This document shows, piece after piece, positions 33,806 to 42,450 of a stretch of 64,000 bases of DNA. Below the pieces are notes generated by a model that was not told where the DNA came from, searched no databases, and worked only from the letters and a program-made list of their open reading frames with translations. Positions within the stretch are counted from its first letter, which is position 1; each line of letters begins with the position of its first letter. The translations under genes were made by a program, and so were the position numbers. The DNA lies in contig JBMNPJ010000007.1 in the NCBI GenBank assembly GCA_050943535.1, positions 62,001-126,000 on the forward strand, given 5' to 3'. This DNA is from Massiliimalia sp050943535 (lineage in GTDB: Bacteria; Bacillota; Clostridia; Oscillospirales; Ruminococcaceae).

Positions 33806-35077
33806 TCAAAGCTTCAGCAGATTTTGTTCCAGCATAGACTGCGCTGCCAGCAAGATGCCGATTTTTCCTGTGTGGTAGGTAAGTCCTCCCTGCATCCATA
33901 CAGCATATGGTTCCCGCAAAGGACCGTCTGCGGACAGTTCAATGGAGGCTCCCATGGTAAAGGCACCGGCAGCCATAATAACCTGGCTTTCATATCCAGG
34001 CATGTCCCAAGGTTCCGGAGAAACAAAAGAATCTACTGGGGAACCTTTTTGAATTCCCTGACAAAAAGCAATCATACTTTCCGGATTATTCAGCTTAATG
34101 GCAGCAATAATATCGGTTCTCGGTGCATCATAGTGCGGGTATACTTCATATCCCAGCAGCTCGAACAGGCGCAGAGCAAACACGCTGGTCTTAATGGCGT
34201 TAGCAGTCACAGATGGTGCAAAAAACAATCCCATAAACATATTTTTGTTCTGATTCAGGGTGCATCCTGCCTCTTTCCCTACTCCAACTGCAGTCAGACG
34301 GTAAGAGCACAGTTCTACATAGTTTGCTTTTCCGGCAATGTATCCTCCGGTTTCTGCAATGCCACCGCCGGCATTTTTAATCAGAGAACCGACAATCAAA
34401 TCTGCTCCTACCTGGGTAGGTTCCTTGGTTTCTACAAATTCTCCATAGCAGTTGTCCACGATGATAACAGCGTTTGGATTAACTTCGCGAACTGCCTTAA
34501 CAATTTCTCCAATGGTGTCTACAGAAAAAGATTCCCGCAGAGAATACCCTCTGGAACGCTGAATATAGGCCACTTTACATCCTACCACTTTTTGACGGAT
34601 TCCGTCGAAATCAATTCCGCCGTCAGGGAGCAGGTCTACCTGATCGTAGGAAACACCGTAATCTTTTAAGGAACCGTGACCTTCTCCGCGGATTCCGATA
34701 ACTTCTTCCATGGTGTCATATGGTGCACCGGTCACAGCTACCATTTTGTCTCCGGTACGCAGAATGCCAAACAGAGCCACTGTCAGTGCATGGGTTCCGG
34801 AAACAAAATTGTGCCGTACCAGGGCGTCTTCTGCCCCTACAATTTTGGCAAACACTTCATCCAGCACTTCCCGTCCCCGGTCTCCGTATCCATAACCGGT
34901 ACTGCCCCGGAAATGAGTTTCGCTGACACCGCATTCCATAAAAGCAGACAAAACTTTTGCTTCGTTGTATTCACAGATTTCATCAATTCTGCGGAATACA
35001 TTCTGACAATCCTGTTCGGTTTGTTCTGCCAATGCTTCCAGTTTTGAATCCAAATGAATTAAATTTGACAATATCAC
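33806..35077 (-). CDS. PLP enzyme of the methionine gamma-lyase/aluminium-resistance family
   Basis: 423 aa. PLP fold type I with VSGTHALTVALFGIL, the cofactor region VIIVDNCYGEF and the putative Schiff-base lysine in GSLIKNAGGGI. This matches the Met_gamma_lyase (YnbB-like) family often called aluminum resistance protein; the reaction is probably C-S lyase-type elimination but is unproven. The start is GTG at 35077 behind AGAGGT. It follows the M42 pair by 27 bp. Confidence 0.9.
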   Translation of the reverse strand: MILSNLIHLDSKLEALAEQTEQDCQNVFRRIDEICEYNEAKVLSAFMECGVSETHFRGSTGYGYGDRGREVLDEVFAKIVGAEDALVRHNFVSGTHALTVALFGILRTGDKMVAVTGAPYDTMEEVIGIRGEGHGSLKDYGVSYDQVDLLPDGGIDFDGIRQKVVGCKVAYIQRSRGYSLRESFSVDTIGEIVKAVREVNPNAVIIVDNCYGEFVETKEPTQVGADLIVGSLIKNAGGGIAETGGYIAGKANYVELCSYRLTAVGVGKEAGCTLNQNKNMFMGLFFAPSVTANAIKTSVFALRLFELLGYEVYPHYDAPRTDIIAAIKLNNPESMIAFCQGIQKGSPVDSFVSPEPWDMPGYESQVIMAAGAFTMGASIELSADGPLREPYAVWMQGGLTYHTGKIGILLAAQSMLEQNLLKL

Positions 35078-35104
35078 TTTTGATAACCTCTTTGTTTCAT
35101 ATTC

Positions 35105-36118
35105 TTATAACAGCTGTTCTGCCAGCAGCCCAGTCAGTTTCCAGGTGCTGCGGATGTCTTCCAGACAAACCATGGAAACCCCGGTGTTGGGATAACGGCA
35201 CGGTACATTGACTGCAATCGTTTTTACTCCGCCGCGGGCAGTGTGAATCACAGCAGCGTCATTCTGTCCGTCTACCATCCGTTTGTTTTGGCAGGAAACA
35301 TGGTATTTTTCTGCCAGAGCATAGGAAATTTCATAAAGTTCCCGGTTATAAATGGTTCCCTGATCCATAAAGCCCACGACAGCCCCTTCTCCCAGCTGGC
35401 AAAGCTGTTTTTGATGGCTGACAGAAGAAAGATCCTTTGCAGGAGTGGTTCCAATGACCAATGCCAAATCTGGTTCCACATTGTATGCCGCTGTCTGAGC
35501 ACCCCGGAACCCTACCTGTCCCTGGGTAGTAAAGGCAAAATAAGTGTCGTATTTCAGTTTAGACTGAATCAGTTCAATCAGTACAGCGCAGCCGGTTCGG
35601 TCTGCCAGGGCTTTCCCTTTCAGGTATTTTCCGCCCATTTCCTCCGGAGAAGTGGCGAAAGAAACATAATCCCCCAATTTGACTGCACTGAGTGCTTCCT
35701 CTTTGGATGCGGCGCCAATATCCAGATACATATCTTCCAATTTTACCGGGGATTTTCTCTCTTCTGCTGTCTGCTGATGGATTGCTTTGGTGCCAATGAC
35801 ACCGGTCAGGTCAGCACGGTAAAGATGTACGGCTCTGCCCAGCAGCATGCGGGGGTCGATATTTCCCACACTGGTGAATTTCAGCAGACCTTCTTCGGTG
35901 ACAGCGGTTACAATCAGTCCCGCTTCGTCCATATGGCTGCAAATCATCAGCCGCTTGCTGGGGATAATCATTCCTTTTTTAAAACAAATCAGATTTCCCA
36001 TAGGGTCTACCTGATAATGACAATGATCCTGAATCTGAGAAATAATCCAGTCCCGTACTGCGTCCTCATCACCGGAAACACCGTTTAATTGAGACAATGT
36101 TTTTAATTTTTCCAGCAT
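35105..36118 (-). CDS. M42 aminopeptidase-like protein lacking catalytic residues
   Basis: 337 aa, overall M42 fold. H62 and D64 (CSHMDEAG) and D173 (ADRTG) remain. The catalytic Glu and neighbouring metal Glu (EEVG in active members) are Gly-Gln here (TQGQVG, 198-203); the later Asp (LDVS-type) is replaced in VIGTTPAKD, and the C-terminal His (YMHTP-type) is missing in CRYPNTG. A dinuclear active site is therefore impossible, so it is likely a structural or regulatory partner of the intact copy upstream. ATG 36118 shares one base with that gene's TAA (TAATG). Confidence 0.88.
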   Translation of the reverse strand: MLEKLKTLSQLNGVSGDEDAVRDWIISQIQDHCHYQVDPMGNLICFKKGMIIPSKRLMICSHMDEAGLIVTAVTEEGLLKFTSVGNIDPRMLLGRAVHLYRADLTGVIGTKAIHQQTAEERKSPVKLEDMYLDIGAASKEEALSAVKLGDYVSFATSPEEMGGKYLKGKALADRTGCAVLIELIQSKLKYDTYFAFTTQGQVGFRGAQTAAYNVEPDLALVIGTTPAKDLSSVSHQKQLCQLGEGAVVGFMDQGTIYNRELYEISYALAEKYHVSCQNKRMVDGQNDAAVIHTARGGVKTIAVNVPCRYPNTGVSMVCLEDIRSTWKLTGLLAEQLL

Positions 36119-37131
36119 TATGATTCTCCTCCCACAGACTGAACATATTGTGCCAACAGCTGTGCCACCCACTCCAGATCCTGCAAATCAATCACTTCAA
36201 TGGGGGTGTGCATATATTTTTGTGGAATGGAAATCAGTCCGGTGCGAATTCCGCCTTTTTGGATCCCGATTCCATCCAGATTGGTGCCAGTTCTTCCGCC
36301 CATCACCTCTACCTGATAAGGAATATTGTGCTGTTCTGCCAGATCAATCAGGCGCTGGGAGATGCTGCGGGTCAATGTAGGTGCAATGCCGATCATAGGA
36401 CCTTTTCCCATGATGCCGCAGGTATATGCCGGAGCATCTGGGGTTTTGGCAAAACTTACATCCAAACCAATAGCAATGTCAGGTTCCAAACGGAAAGCGG
36501 CAATTTTAGCGCCAGCTTCCCCTACTTCTTCCTGTGCGGAAAACAGCACCGCAACACCGCAGTGCAGTTCTTTTTCTTTCAATAATTCCAAAGCTGACAA
36601 AATGGCAGCAACGCCGCACCGGTCATCCAGTGCTTTAGAGGAAACCTGGTTTCCTAAAAGAGGATTCCAGTATCCGCGGATACCGACTCGGTCACCCAAA
36701 CGAACGCAGCCTTCTGCTTCTTCTTTGGTCATGCCCAAATCGATTAAAATTTCCTTCATTTCCGGGACTTTGTCCTCTTCTTCCACAGGGGCACTTACCC
36801 CTGGCAAATTGCCCTGAGAAGTATACACAGTCACTTCCTGCCCCAGCAGCAAACGGCGGTCTACTCCGCCGCAGTTGCTTACATGCAGAAAGCCACTTTC
36901 GTCGATTGCGGTGACAATCATACCGATTTCATCGATATGTGCATCCAGTAAAACGGTAGGTTCATCCTTTTGTGCCTGCCGGATCACAGCAATTACATTG
37001 TTAAAATCATCAAGATATACCTGCTGTGCATAAGGTTTCAACAGCTCTGCCGCTTTTTGGCTGGCGCTGTTTTCCTCACCGGAAATACCAGTTTCTGCAC
37101 AAAGGGTTTTTAAAATTTCTGCTAATTCCAT
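36118..37131 (-). CDS. M42 family metallo-aminopeptidase
   Basis: 337 aa with all metal and catalytic residues: DAHIDEIG (H, D), LDDRCG (D), QEEVGEAG (catalytic E plus ligand E), LDVSFA (D) and YMHTPIE (H). The family (TET/glutamyl aminopeptidase/FrvX) forms dodecameric tetrahedral cages that trim peptides in the cytosol. The stop overlaps the start of the degenerate paralogue, so the products are made together. ATG 37131 follows AAGGA; murD ends 19 bp upstream. Confidence 0.93.
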   Translation of the reverse strand: MELAEILKTLCAETGISGEENSASQKAAELLKPYAQQVYLDDFNNVIAVIRQAQKDEPTVLLDAHIDEIGMIVTAIDESGFLHVSNCGGVDRRLLLGQEVTVYTSQGNLPGVSAPVEEEDKVPEMKEILIDLGMTKEEAEGCVRLGDRVGIRGYWNPLLGNQVSSKALDDRCGVAAILSALELLKEKELHCGVAVLFSAQEEVGEAGAKIAAFRLEPDIAIGLDVSFAKTPDAPAYTCGIMGKGPMIGIAPTLTRSISQRLIDLAEQHNIPYQVEVMGGRTGTNLDGIGIQKGGIRTGLISIPQKYMHTPIEVIDLQDLEWVAQLLAQYVQSVGGES

Positions 37132-37150
37132 GTTTTTTCCTTACCTTTAT

Positions 37151-38557
37151 TTATTTTAAGCCATTTACAATAGACTTGTAATGATTTCCTCTCTGTTCAA
37201 AATTTAAGTACAGGTCAAAGCTGGCGCTTGCAGGAGAAAGGGTAACAACATCCCCTGGTTTTGCCAGTTTTCTGGCAGCTTCCACCGCTTCTTCCAAAGT
37301 ATTCGCATGTACAATCTGAAGTTTTTCAGGATCATAAGAAGGGTGTTCTGTGACTGCTTTTTCGATTTTCGGAGCAGTTGCTCCCAGCAAAATTAAGATT
37401 TTCACTTTTTCGTTCACATAAGGAGCCAGTGGTTCATAAGGGATCTTTTTGTCATATCCCCCGGCAATGACAATCAGCTTTTGAGAAAAAGAATTTAATC
37501 CTGCAATAGTTCTGGTTGGGCTGGTAGCAATACTGTCGTTGTAGTAGTCTACCCCGTCCAGATTGCGAACCCATTCAATCCGGTGTTCTACTCCGCCGAA
37601 GTTTCTTGCGACTTGACGGATGGTGTCATCGGATACCTGATCTCCTACAGCGGCAATGGCGGTCAAATAGTTTTCTACATTATGAATTCCGGGAATCCGA
37701 ATTTCATTCATAGGAATAATCGGGTGAACTTCTCCGGATACTACCCGGCAGAGTTCTCCATTTTCATTGAGCCAGGTGCCGTTAAATGGTTTTTCCCTGC
37801 GGGAAAAATAGCTGACTTTGCCTCGAACCAGAGGGGTCATATTCCGGGTGATTTCGTTATCCCAGTTTAAAACCGTTCTGGAAAAAGCGTTCTGATGCCG
37901 AATTAAATTGGTTTTAGCATCAATATATTCCTGCATATCTTTATGAACGTCCAAATGGTTGGGGGCTACATTGGTGATTACTGCTACATTAGGAGACTGC
38001 CGCATGGAAATCAGCTGGAAGCTGGACAGCTCTACTACTGCAACATCTGTTTCCCGGATATCTTCAATCATAGGAAGCAGTGCTTTTCCAATATTTCCGC
38101 CCAGATGAACCGTATGTCCTTCTGCTTTGAGCATTTCACTGATCAGTGTTGTTGTAGTGGTTTTGCCGTCTGACCCAGTAACCGCATAAATTTTGCAGGG
38201 ACATAAATCAAAGAAGGTTTCCATTTCAGAAGTGACAACAATTCCCTGTTCCCTTGCTTTCTGCAAAGCGGGAGTGTTGTAATTCATGCCGGGAGTTCTA
38301 AAAATGACATCCGCTTCTTTTAAATGTTCCAGATAATCTGCACCGGTAATAAACTGAACACCCAGTTCTTTCAGCACCACATAGTTTTCTGGATAAGCCT
38401 TTGCCAGCTCCTCACAGCTTTTTTTATCACAAACGGTTGTATCAAGTCCTTTTTCACGAAATTGTTTAATCACACCAAAGTTGGTGACGCCCATACCAAT
38501 AAAATAAATTTTTTTGCCTTTTAAACTTTCAAAAAACAGAGAAATTGAATTTTGCAT
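37151..38557 (-). CDS. murD: UDP-N-acetylmuramoyl-L-alanine--D-glutamate ligase
   Basis: 468 aa Mur ligase. N-terminal UDP-binding Rossmann (YFIGMGVTNFG), central ATPase with P-loop TGSDGKTTTT (127-136), VVELSSFQL, NVAPNHLDVH, and the C-terminal ligase domain (IAGGYDKKIPY, LSPASASFD). Adds D-glutamate to UDP-MurNAc-L-Ala. It sits outside a dcw-type cell-wall cluster. The ATG at 38557 has GAGGAGA 9 nt upstream; an open extension upstream is rejected because the promoter lies inside it. Confidence 0.97.
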   Translation of the reverse strand: MQNSISLFFESLKGKKIYFIGMGVTNFGVIKQFREKGLDTTVCDKKSCEELAKAYPENYVVLKELGVQFITGADYLEHLKEADVIFRTPGMNYNTPALQKAREQGIVVTSEMETFFDLCPCKIYAVTGSDGKTTTTTLISEMLKAEGHTVHLGGNIGKALLPMIEDIRETDVAVVELSSFQLISMRQSPNVAVITNVAPNHLDVHKDMQEYIDAKTNLIRHQNAFSRTVLNWDNEITRNMTPLVRGKVSYFSRREKPFNGTWLNENGELCRVVSGEVHPIIPMNEIRIPGIHNVENYLTAIAAVGDQVSDDTIRQVARNFGGVEHRIEWVRNLDGVDYYNDSIATSPTRTIAGLNSFSQKLIVIAGGYDKKIPYEPLAPYVNEKVKILILLGATAPKIEKAVTEHPSYDPEKLQIVHANTLEEAVEAARKLAKPGDVVTLSPASASFDLYLNFEQRGNHYKSIVNGLK

Positions 38558-38614
38558 GATACCTATCTCCTCATATGGCCGCAAAAAGCCATTTTCTATC
38601 ATTCTCAATCTTAT

Positions 38615-38643
38615 ATTATACTGACTTTTTTTTAGATAATCAA
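38615..38643 (-). promoter_or_regulatory. murD promoter
   Basis: TTGATT at 38643-38638, 17-bp spacer, TATAAT at 38620-38615; leader about 50 nt. The 373-bp gap 38558-38930 also holds the divergent DUF4364 promoter. The CTGACAGAATACGAAC stretch at about 38825-38840 faintly resembles the mosaic repeat. Confidence 0.8.
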
Positions 38644-38863
38644 CCATTTCATGTCAGTTATTTTAATTCCTTTTAAGGTTTTATCCATTTCACCTTGAGA
38701 AAAGAATATTTTTACAGAAAGCACATATCTTAGACTGTAGAAAAATCCTTCAGGAGTAGATCGGTTAAAGGCCTGCACAAAAACTTTATCCGTAAACCAA
38801 AAACAGCAAACGGTTGATTCTTCGCTGACAGAATACGAACAGGACTTCCCGTAAGGTTTCGTG

Positions 38864-38892
38864 TTGACAACCGGAAAAACTAACACTATACT
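38864..38892 (+). promoter_or_regulatory. DUF4364 promoter
   Basis: TTGACA at 38864-38869, 17-bp spacer, TATACT at 38887-38892, so RNA begins near 38899. That leaves no room for a ribosome site before the ATG at 38904 and supports the GTG start at 38931. Confidence 0.82.
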
Positions 38893-38930
38893 TAAATAAG
38901 ATTATGGATTACAGACTGGAGGGAATGTTT

Positions 38931-39494
38931 GTGAAAGATCCGGAAAATTTAGTCGCCGGTGTTCATCCCGGCGGGTTCACGGATATTTATGAAGTAAGAA
39001 TTTTAATTTGTTATCTGCTTCATTCTGTATCGGAACCGCTTTCCAAAGACCAGCTGAACGATATTTTTCAAAGTACGCATATGGTCAATTACTTTGCTTT
39101 TTCTGATGCCTTGGCACAGCTTTTGGGGGACAAACAGATTATTGCTTTAAAATCAGAGGACGACACCTACTATAAATTGACCCAGCTTGGAATTGATACT
39201 GCCAATCTTCTGCAGAACCATCTCCCCCGCTCTGTTCGTGACCGGGTGGTTACTGCAGCTTTGGAGCTGCTTTCTAAACAAAAGAAAGAACGGGAAAATG
39301 AAGTGATGGTGGAAGAACTGGAAAACGGATACAACGTTACTTTTATCATTCACGACACTGACTTTGACCTGATGCAGTTTTCCATGTATCTTCCAGATGA
39401 GATGCAGCTGGAACTAGTAAAAAAACGTTTTTTGGAAAATCCGGCAGAATTTTATACCCATGTAGTGGCTTATTTGATTGGGCTGGAACCTTAA
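38931..39494 (+). CDS. DUF4364 family protein (winged-helix-like)
   Basis: 187 aa. The opening GVHPGGFTDIYEVRILICYL and the following helix-turn-helix-like segment (LSKDQLNDIFQSTHMVNYFA ... LTQLGIDTANLL) match DUF4364, probably a winged-helix DNA-binding protein; the C-terminal half is beta-rich (NGYNVTFIIHDTDFDLMQFS). Regulator of unknown target. Start chosen at GTG 38931, 7 nt behind GGAGGG, because the promoter places the transcript start just upstream of the ATG at 38904. Confidence 0.85.
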   Translation: MKDPENLVAGVHPGGFTDIYEVRILICYLLHSVSEPLSKDQLNDIFQSTHMVNYFAFSDALAQLLGDKQIIALKSEDDTYYKLTQLGIDTANLLQNHLPRSVRDRVVTAALELLSKQKKERENEVMVEELENGYNVTFIIHDTDFDLMQFSMYLPDEMQLELVKKRFLENPAEFYTHVVAYLIGLEP

Positions 39495-39603
39495 CAGAAA
39501 ACTGGGATTCTCCCAGTGAATCGCCATAGAACCGAAAAGAAAGATTGTTAGTATTTTAACGCTCCTGTTTATGTTTTATATACAATAATTTTCAAATAAT
39601 ATC

Positions 39604-39658
39604 TTGAAAATTATTCAAAAATTAGGTATAATAAGAAAAACGATCTTTCAAAAGATCG
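39604..39658 (+). promoter_or_regulatory. Promoter and 5' palindrome of the phosphoribosyltransferase-like gene
   Basis: TTGAAA 39604-39609, 17-bp spacer, TATAAT 39627-39632. A perfect palindrome, CGATCTTT-CA-AAAGATCG (39641-39658), follows at about +2 to +19, ending 6 nt before the GGGAGG ribosome site. It could be an operator or an mRNA 5' hairpin. Confidence 0.7.
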
Positions 39659-39677
39659 CATGTCGGGAGGTTATTCT

Positions 39678-40316
39678 ATGGAAAATCACACCTTTAAAAT
39701 TATGTCCAAAAACAGCGCGGTACCATTAAAAATTACCCAAGGTCATTTTGCTACCAACCACTCCCATGTCAATTGCTATATTGATATGACCACCTTAAAA
39801 GCCCGGCAAAGCGAAGCAGAATTGGCTGCAGAAGCGTTAGGTACTCATTATATCACCGATACGGTAGTGGATACCATCCTTTGCTTGGATGGAACACAGA
39901 TTATCGGTGCGTATCTGGCTCAGGAATTAAGCAAAACCGGAATTATGTCAATTAACGCTCACCAAACCATTTATATTGTGACACCGGAACACGATACCAA
40001 CGGACAGATGATTTTCCGGGATAATATCCAGCCCATGATTCGCGGAAAACACGTTTTGATTCTTACCGCTTCTATCACCACAGGAATTACAGTTCGGAAA
40101 AGCATGGAATGTATCCAGTATTACGGCGGTGTGACCACTGGAATTTCTGCTATTTTCAGCGCATTGGATCAGGTAGAAGGCATGGATGTCCGTTCTATCT
40201 TTACCCGGAATGATATTCCGGAATATGAAGGCTATTCCAGCCACGAGTGTCCTCTTTGCCGTCAGGGACAAAAACTGGACGCTTTGGTTAACGGATACGG
40301 CTATTCTAAATTATAA
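39678..40316 (+). CDS. Orotate-phosphoribosyltransferase-like protein with altered PRPP motif
   Basis: 212 aa of type I phosphoribosyltransferase fold. The PRPP loop reads HVLILTASITTGITV (125-139): the two acidic residues normally before the TTG are Thr-Ala, so normal PRPP/Mg binding is doubtful. The C-terminus has a CPLC motif (HECPLCRQGQKLDAL), perhaps one half of a metal site. It may be a ligand-sensing or divergent enzyme; no other pyr genes are nearby. The ATG at 39678 has GGGAGG 8 nt upstream; the ATG at 39660 would swallow that site. Confidence 0.78.
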   Translation: MENHTFKIMSKNSAVPLKITQGHFATNHSHVNCYIDMTTLKARQSEAELAAEALGTHYITDTVVDTILCLDGTQIIGAYLAQELSKTGIMSINAHQTIYIVTPEHDTNGQMIFRDNIQPMIRGKHVLILTASITTGITVRKSMECIQYYGGVTTGISAIFSALDQVEGMDVRSIFTRNDIPEYEGYSSHECPLCRQGQKLDALVNGYGYSKL

Positions 40317-40403
40317 CCAGACAGTGCCGGTAAGGAACGGTCCTCTGTCAGTGGGTGAAAACCCAAAATCGTTTTTCTTGTAATAAAATTTATCTACGAA
40401 ATA

Positions 40404-40437
40404 AAAAACCATCACGCAGTTTCGTGATGGTTTTTTT
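40404..40437. terminator. Bidirectional terminator
   Basis: AAAAACCATCACG / CGTGATGGTTTTT with a 6-nt loop, T7 on the plus strand and A/T-rich on the other side; ends the phosphoribosyltransferase-like gene and the convergent CotH operon. Confidence 0.92.
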
Positions 40438-40452
40438 ACTGTAAAAATTTAT

Positions 40453-42438
40453 TTACTGCCGAAATCGGTAAGCAAATAAAATTCCTAAAATCAAAATCAA
40501 TCCCGAACTTCCCAGCAAAATCCAAAGCGACAAGTGATCGGATGAATCGGATGCTGTGGTTGCCTGCTGAAAATCAGGTTTCTCCATGTTGGGTTGCTGT
40601 GAAGGTTCCTCCCCTTGCCCATCGATTGTTTCCTGTTCTCCAAATGGTGGGAAGACATTATCAGAAAAATTGTCGGACTGTTCTGACGGAGTCATACTGT
40701 CAGGCGGCTGTGCTGTTTGAGAAGAGTCACCTGGTGTGGGTTCGCCGTTTTCTGGGATTTCGCCGGATGGATCAGCAGATGACTCGGAAGAATTTTCGCC
40801 AAAAGCAGTTTGTGGGTCTGTATTTCCCATTCCTTCAAATCTGCCATTTTTATTCATGCCTCCATTCATAGAACCCATATCGGAAATGGAGAGTGCATCA
40901 CCGTTAATCAGGCTAGAAGCATCTGCAGCCTGTTCTTCTGAAGTGGAAGGGATGGTTCCGTCCAGCTGACCTGTTACACTTTCTGCCCGCAGAAGACAAA
41001 ATTCTTTCAAAGTATCAAATCCGGTTTGGAATTCTTCATAAGTGCAGAACTTGGTGGGATCTTTTTCTACATATGGGGCAATTAATTGATAGGTGGTATC
41101 CATCATATTGGCAAAATATCCGCTGTCAAAGTATTCAGAGATAAATTGACCAAAGTATTGGTGATACAATTGGGTATACGCTTCACTGGAAAAAATCCAT
41201 GCCAGCATTGGGCGGGAATCTATGGTTCCGCCAGAGACCGGCGTATCAATTGGATAATTAATCAGTTCCGTTGCTCCGGAATTGGACTGAAAACCACCGA
41301 ATGCCAGATTGTAATCCCATGGAATCATAGAAAGTTTGCCATCTTCTTCATACAGATAATAATTGTGAATCATACTTCCTGTATAGCTGTCGAAGTTGCA
41401 TACAAAGTTATGAACCACAAAATACCGGATTACCTGTTCCATGTCTACAACCTGATCCAGGTTGGAACTTTCGTTTAACTGTTTTAAAGATTGGATCAAT
41501 TGGTCTTTGTCCTGGTCTGTGATTTCTGTTTTAGCATTGTCAAATATATTGGAGTAGCTGTCATAATTGTCGTCAGTATAGATTAAAGATACATCGTCGC
41601 TGCCCATGGATCTTCCGCCGGGATTGTCTTTGTTGGTATCCATGGAAGGAGGCTGTAATTGGCCGCCGGTATCTGTAGATTCTTCCAAATCAAAATTCCG
41701 TTCTGGGCGCTGCGGCAGAGTATTTGATGCAGAGGGATCCTCAGAATCAGCACCATCGGTCGGTTCTTCCAGTTGTTCTTTTTGAAAATGCATTCCGTTT
41801 CCGGGACCGCCTCCGCCCATACTCATGCTGTCCGGTTTATACAGATTACCATAGTCACTTCCATAATTTCTTTCCAAAAAGCTTTCTTCTACCCCTTCTA
41901 CAGCAAGGTACAGTCCCCAATCATCTCCATTGACTGTAATATAAACATAACTGCACAAAGGAGAAGCTACGCCAAAATACCCCATCATCTGATAAGACAA
42001 ATAATCTTTCATGTAGGTGTTGTCCTGGATAATGTTATTCAGACTGATTTTATCCAACCCGTAGTATGATTTTGTGCTGTCATAATGGTCAAACTCGATT
42101 TTAAAACTGTACCGGTCATTGCCGTAAGCAGATACTGTTGACAATGAGGTATTCCCTTTGGCACGGATCCCTACATTGTGGTAGGATTCCCCGTCAATGA
42201 CTACAGAACAATCGCTGTATTCCTCGTTTTCGCAGGTTTCCAAAAAACTGTCCCAATCATCCATCACAATTTCAATGGTATGAACTTTTGTGGTATCAAA
42301 CAGGCGGGATTCATACGCTGTGCTGGAAGACAAAGGTTCAATGCCTAATTTTTCGCCGTTCATCAATACAATGGTCAATATTAGGATGACCGCTAAAACC
42401 CCACAGCAAATTCGATTAATATATCTGTGTGTTGACAC
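40453..42438 (-). CDS. CotH-kinase family protein, membrane-anchored
   Basis: 661 aa. N-terminal membrane helix (ICCGVLAVILILTIVLM), CotH domain (about 50-450) with RAKGNTSL, KIEFDHYDS, LNNIIQDNTYMKDYLSYQ, GLYLAVEGVEESFL and the metal motif MIPWDYNLAFGGF, a Pro/Ser/Glu/Gln-rich linker, then a C-terminal helix (LWILLGSSGLILILGILFAY) and RFRQ. CotH of Bacillus is a spore-coat protein kinase; here the domain faces outside the cell. Last gene of a VTC/DUF4956/CotH operon, so a polyphosphate- or surface-linked role is more likely than a coat role. Confidence 0.88.
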   Translation of the reverse strand: MSTHRYINRICCGVLAVILILTIVLMNGEKLGIEPLSSSTAYESRLFDTTKVHTIEIVMDDWDSFLETCENEEYSDCSVVIDGESYHNVGIRAKGNTSLSTVSAYGNDRYSFKIEFDHYDSTKSYYGLDKISLNNIIQDNTYMKDYLSYQMMGYFGVASPLCSYVYITVNGDDWGLYLAVEGVEESFLERNYGSDYGNLYKPDSMSMGGGGPGNGMHFQKEQLEEPTDGADSEDPSASNTLPQRPERNFDLEESTDTGGQLQPPSMDTNKDNPGGRSMGSDDVSLIYTDDNYDSYSNIFDNAKTEITDQDKDQLIQSLKQLNESSNLDQVVDMEQVIRYFVVHNFVCNFDSYTGSMIHNYYLYEEDGKLSMIPWDYNLAFGGFQSNSGATELINYPIDTPVSGGTIDSRPMLAWIFSSEAYTQLYHQYFGQFISEYFDSGYFANMMDTTYQLIAPYVEKDPTKFCTYEEFQTGFDTLKEFCLLRAESVTGQLDGTIPSTSEEQAADASSLINGDALSISDMGSMNGGMNKNGRFEGMGNTDPQTAFGENSSESSADPSGEIPENGEPTPGDSSQTAQPPDSMTPSEQSDNFSDNVFPPFGEQETIDGQGEEPSQQPNMEKPDFQQATTASDSSDHLSLWILLGSSGLILILGILFAYRFRQ

Positions 42439-42450
42439 GGCTGTTCCCCC

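Noticed and set aside
38632..38886. Minus-strand frame of about 84 codons between murD and the DUF4364 gene
   Set aside because: It spans both divergent promoters and has no ribosome site.
38904..38930. ATG start for the DUF4364 gene
   Set aside because: It would fall about 5 nt after the predicted transcript start with no ribosome site; GTG 38931 is better supported.
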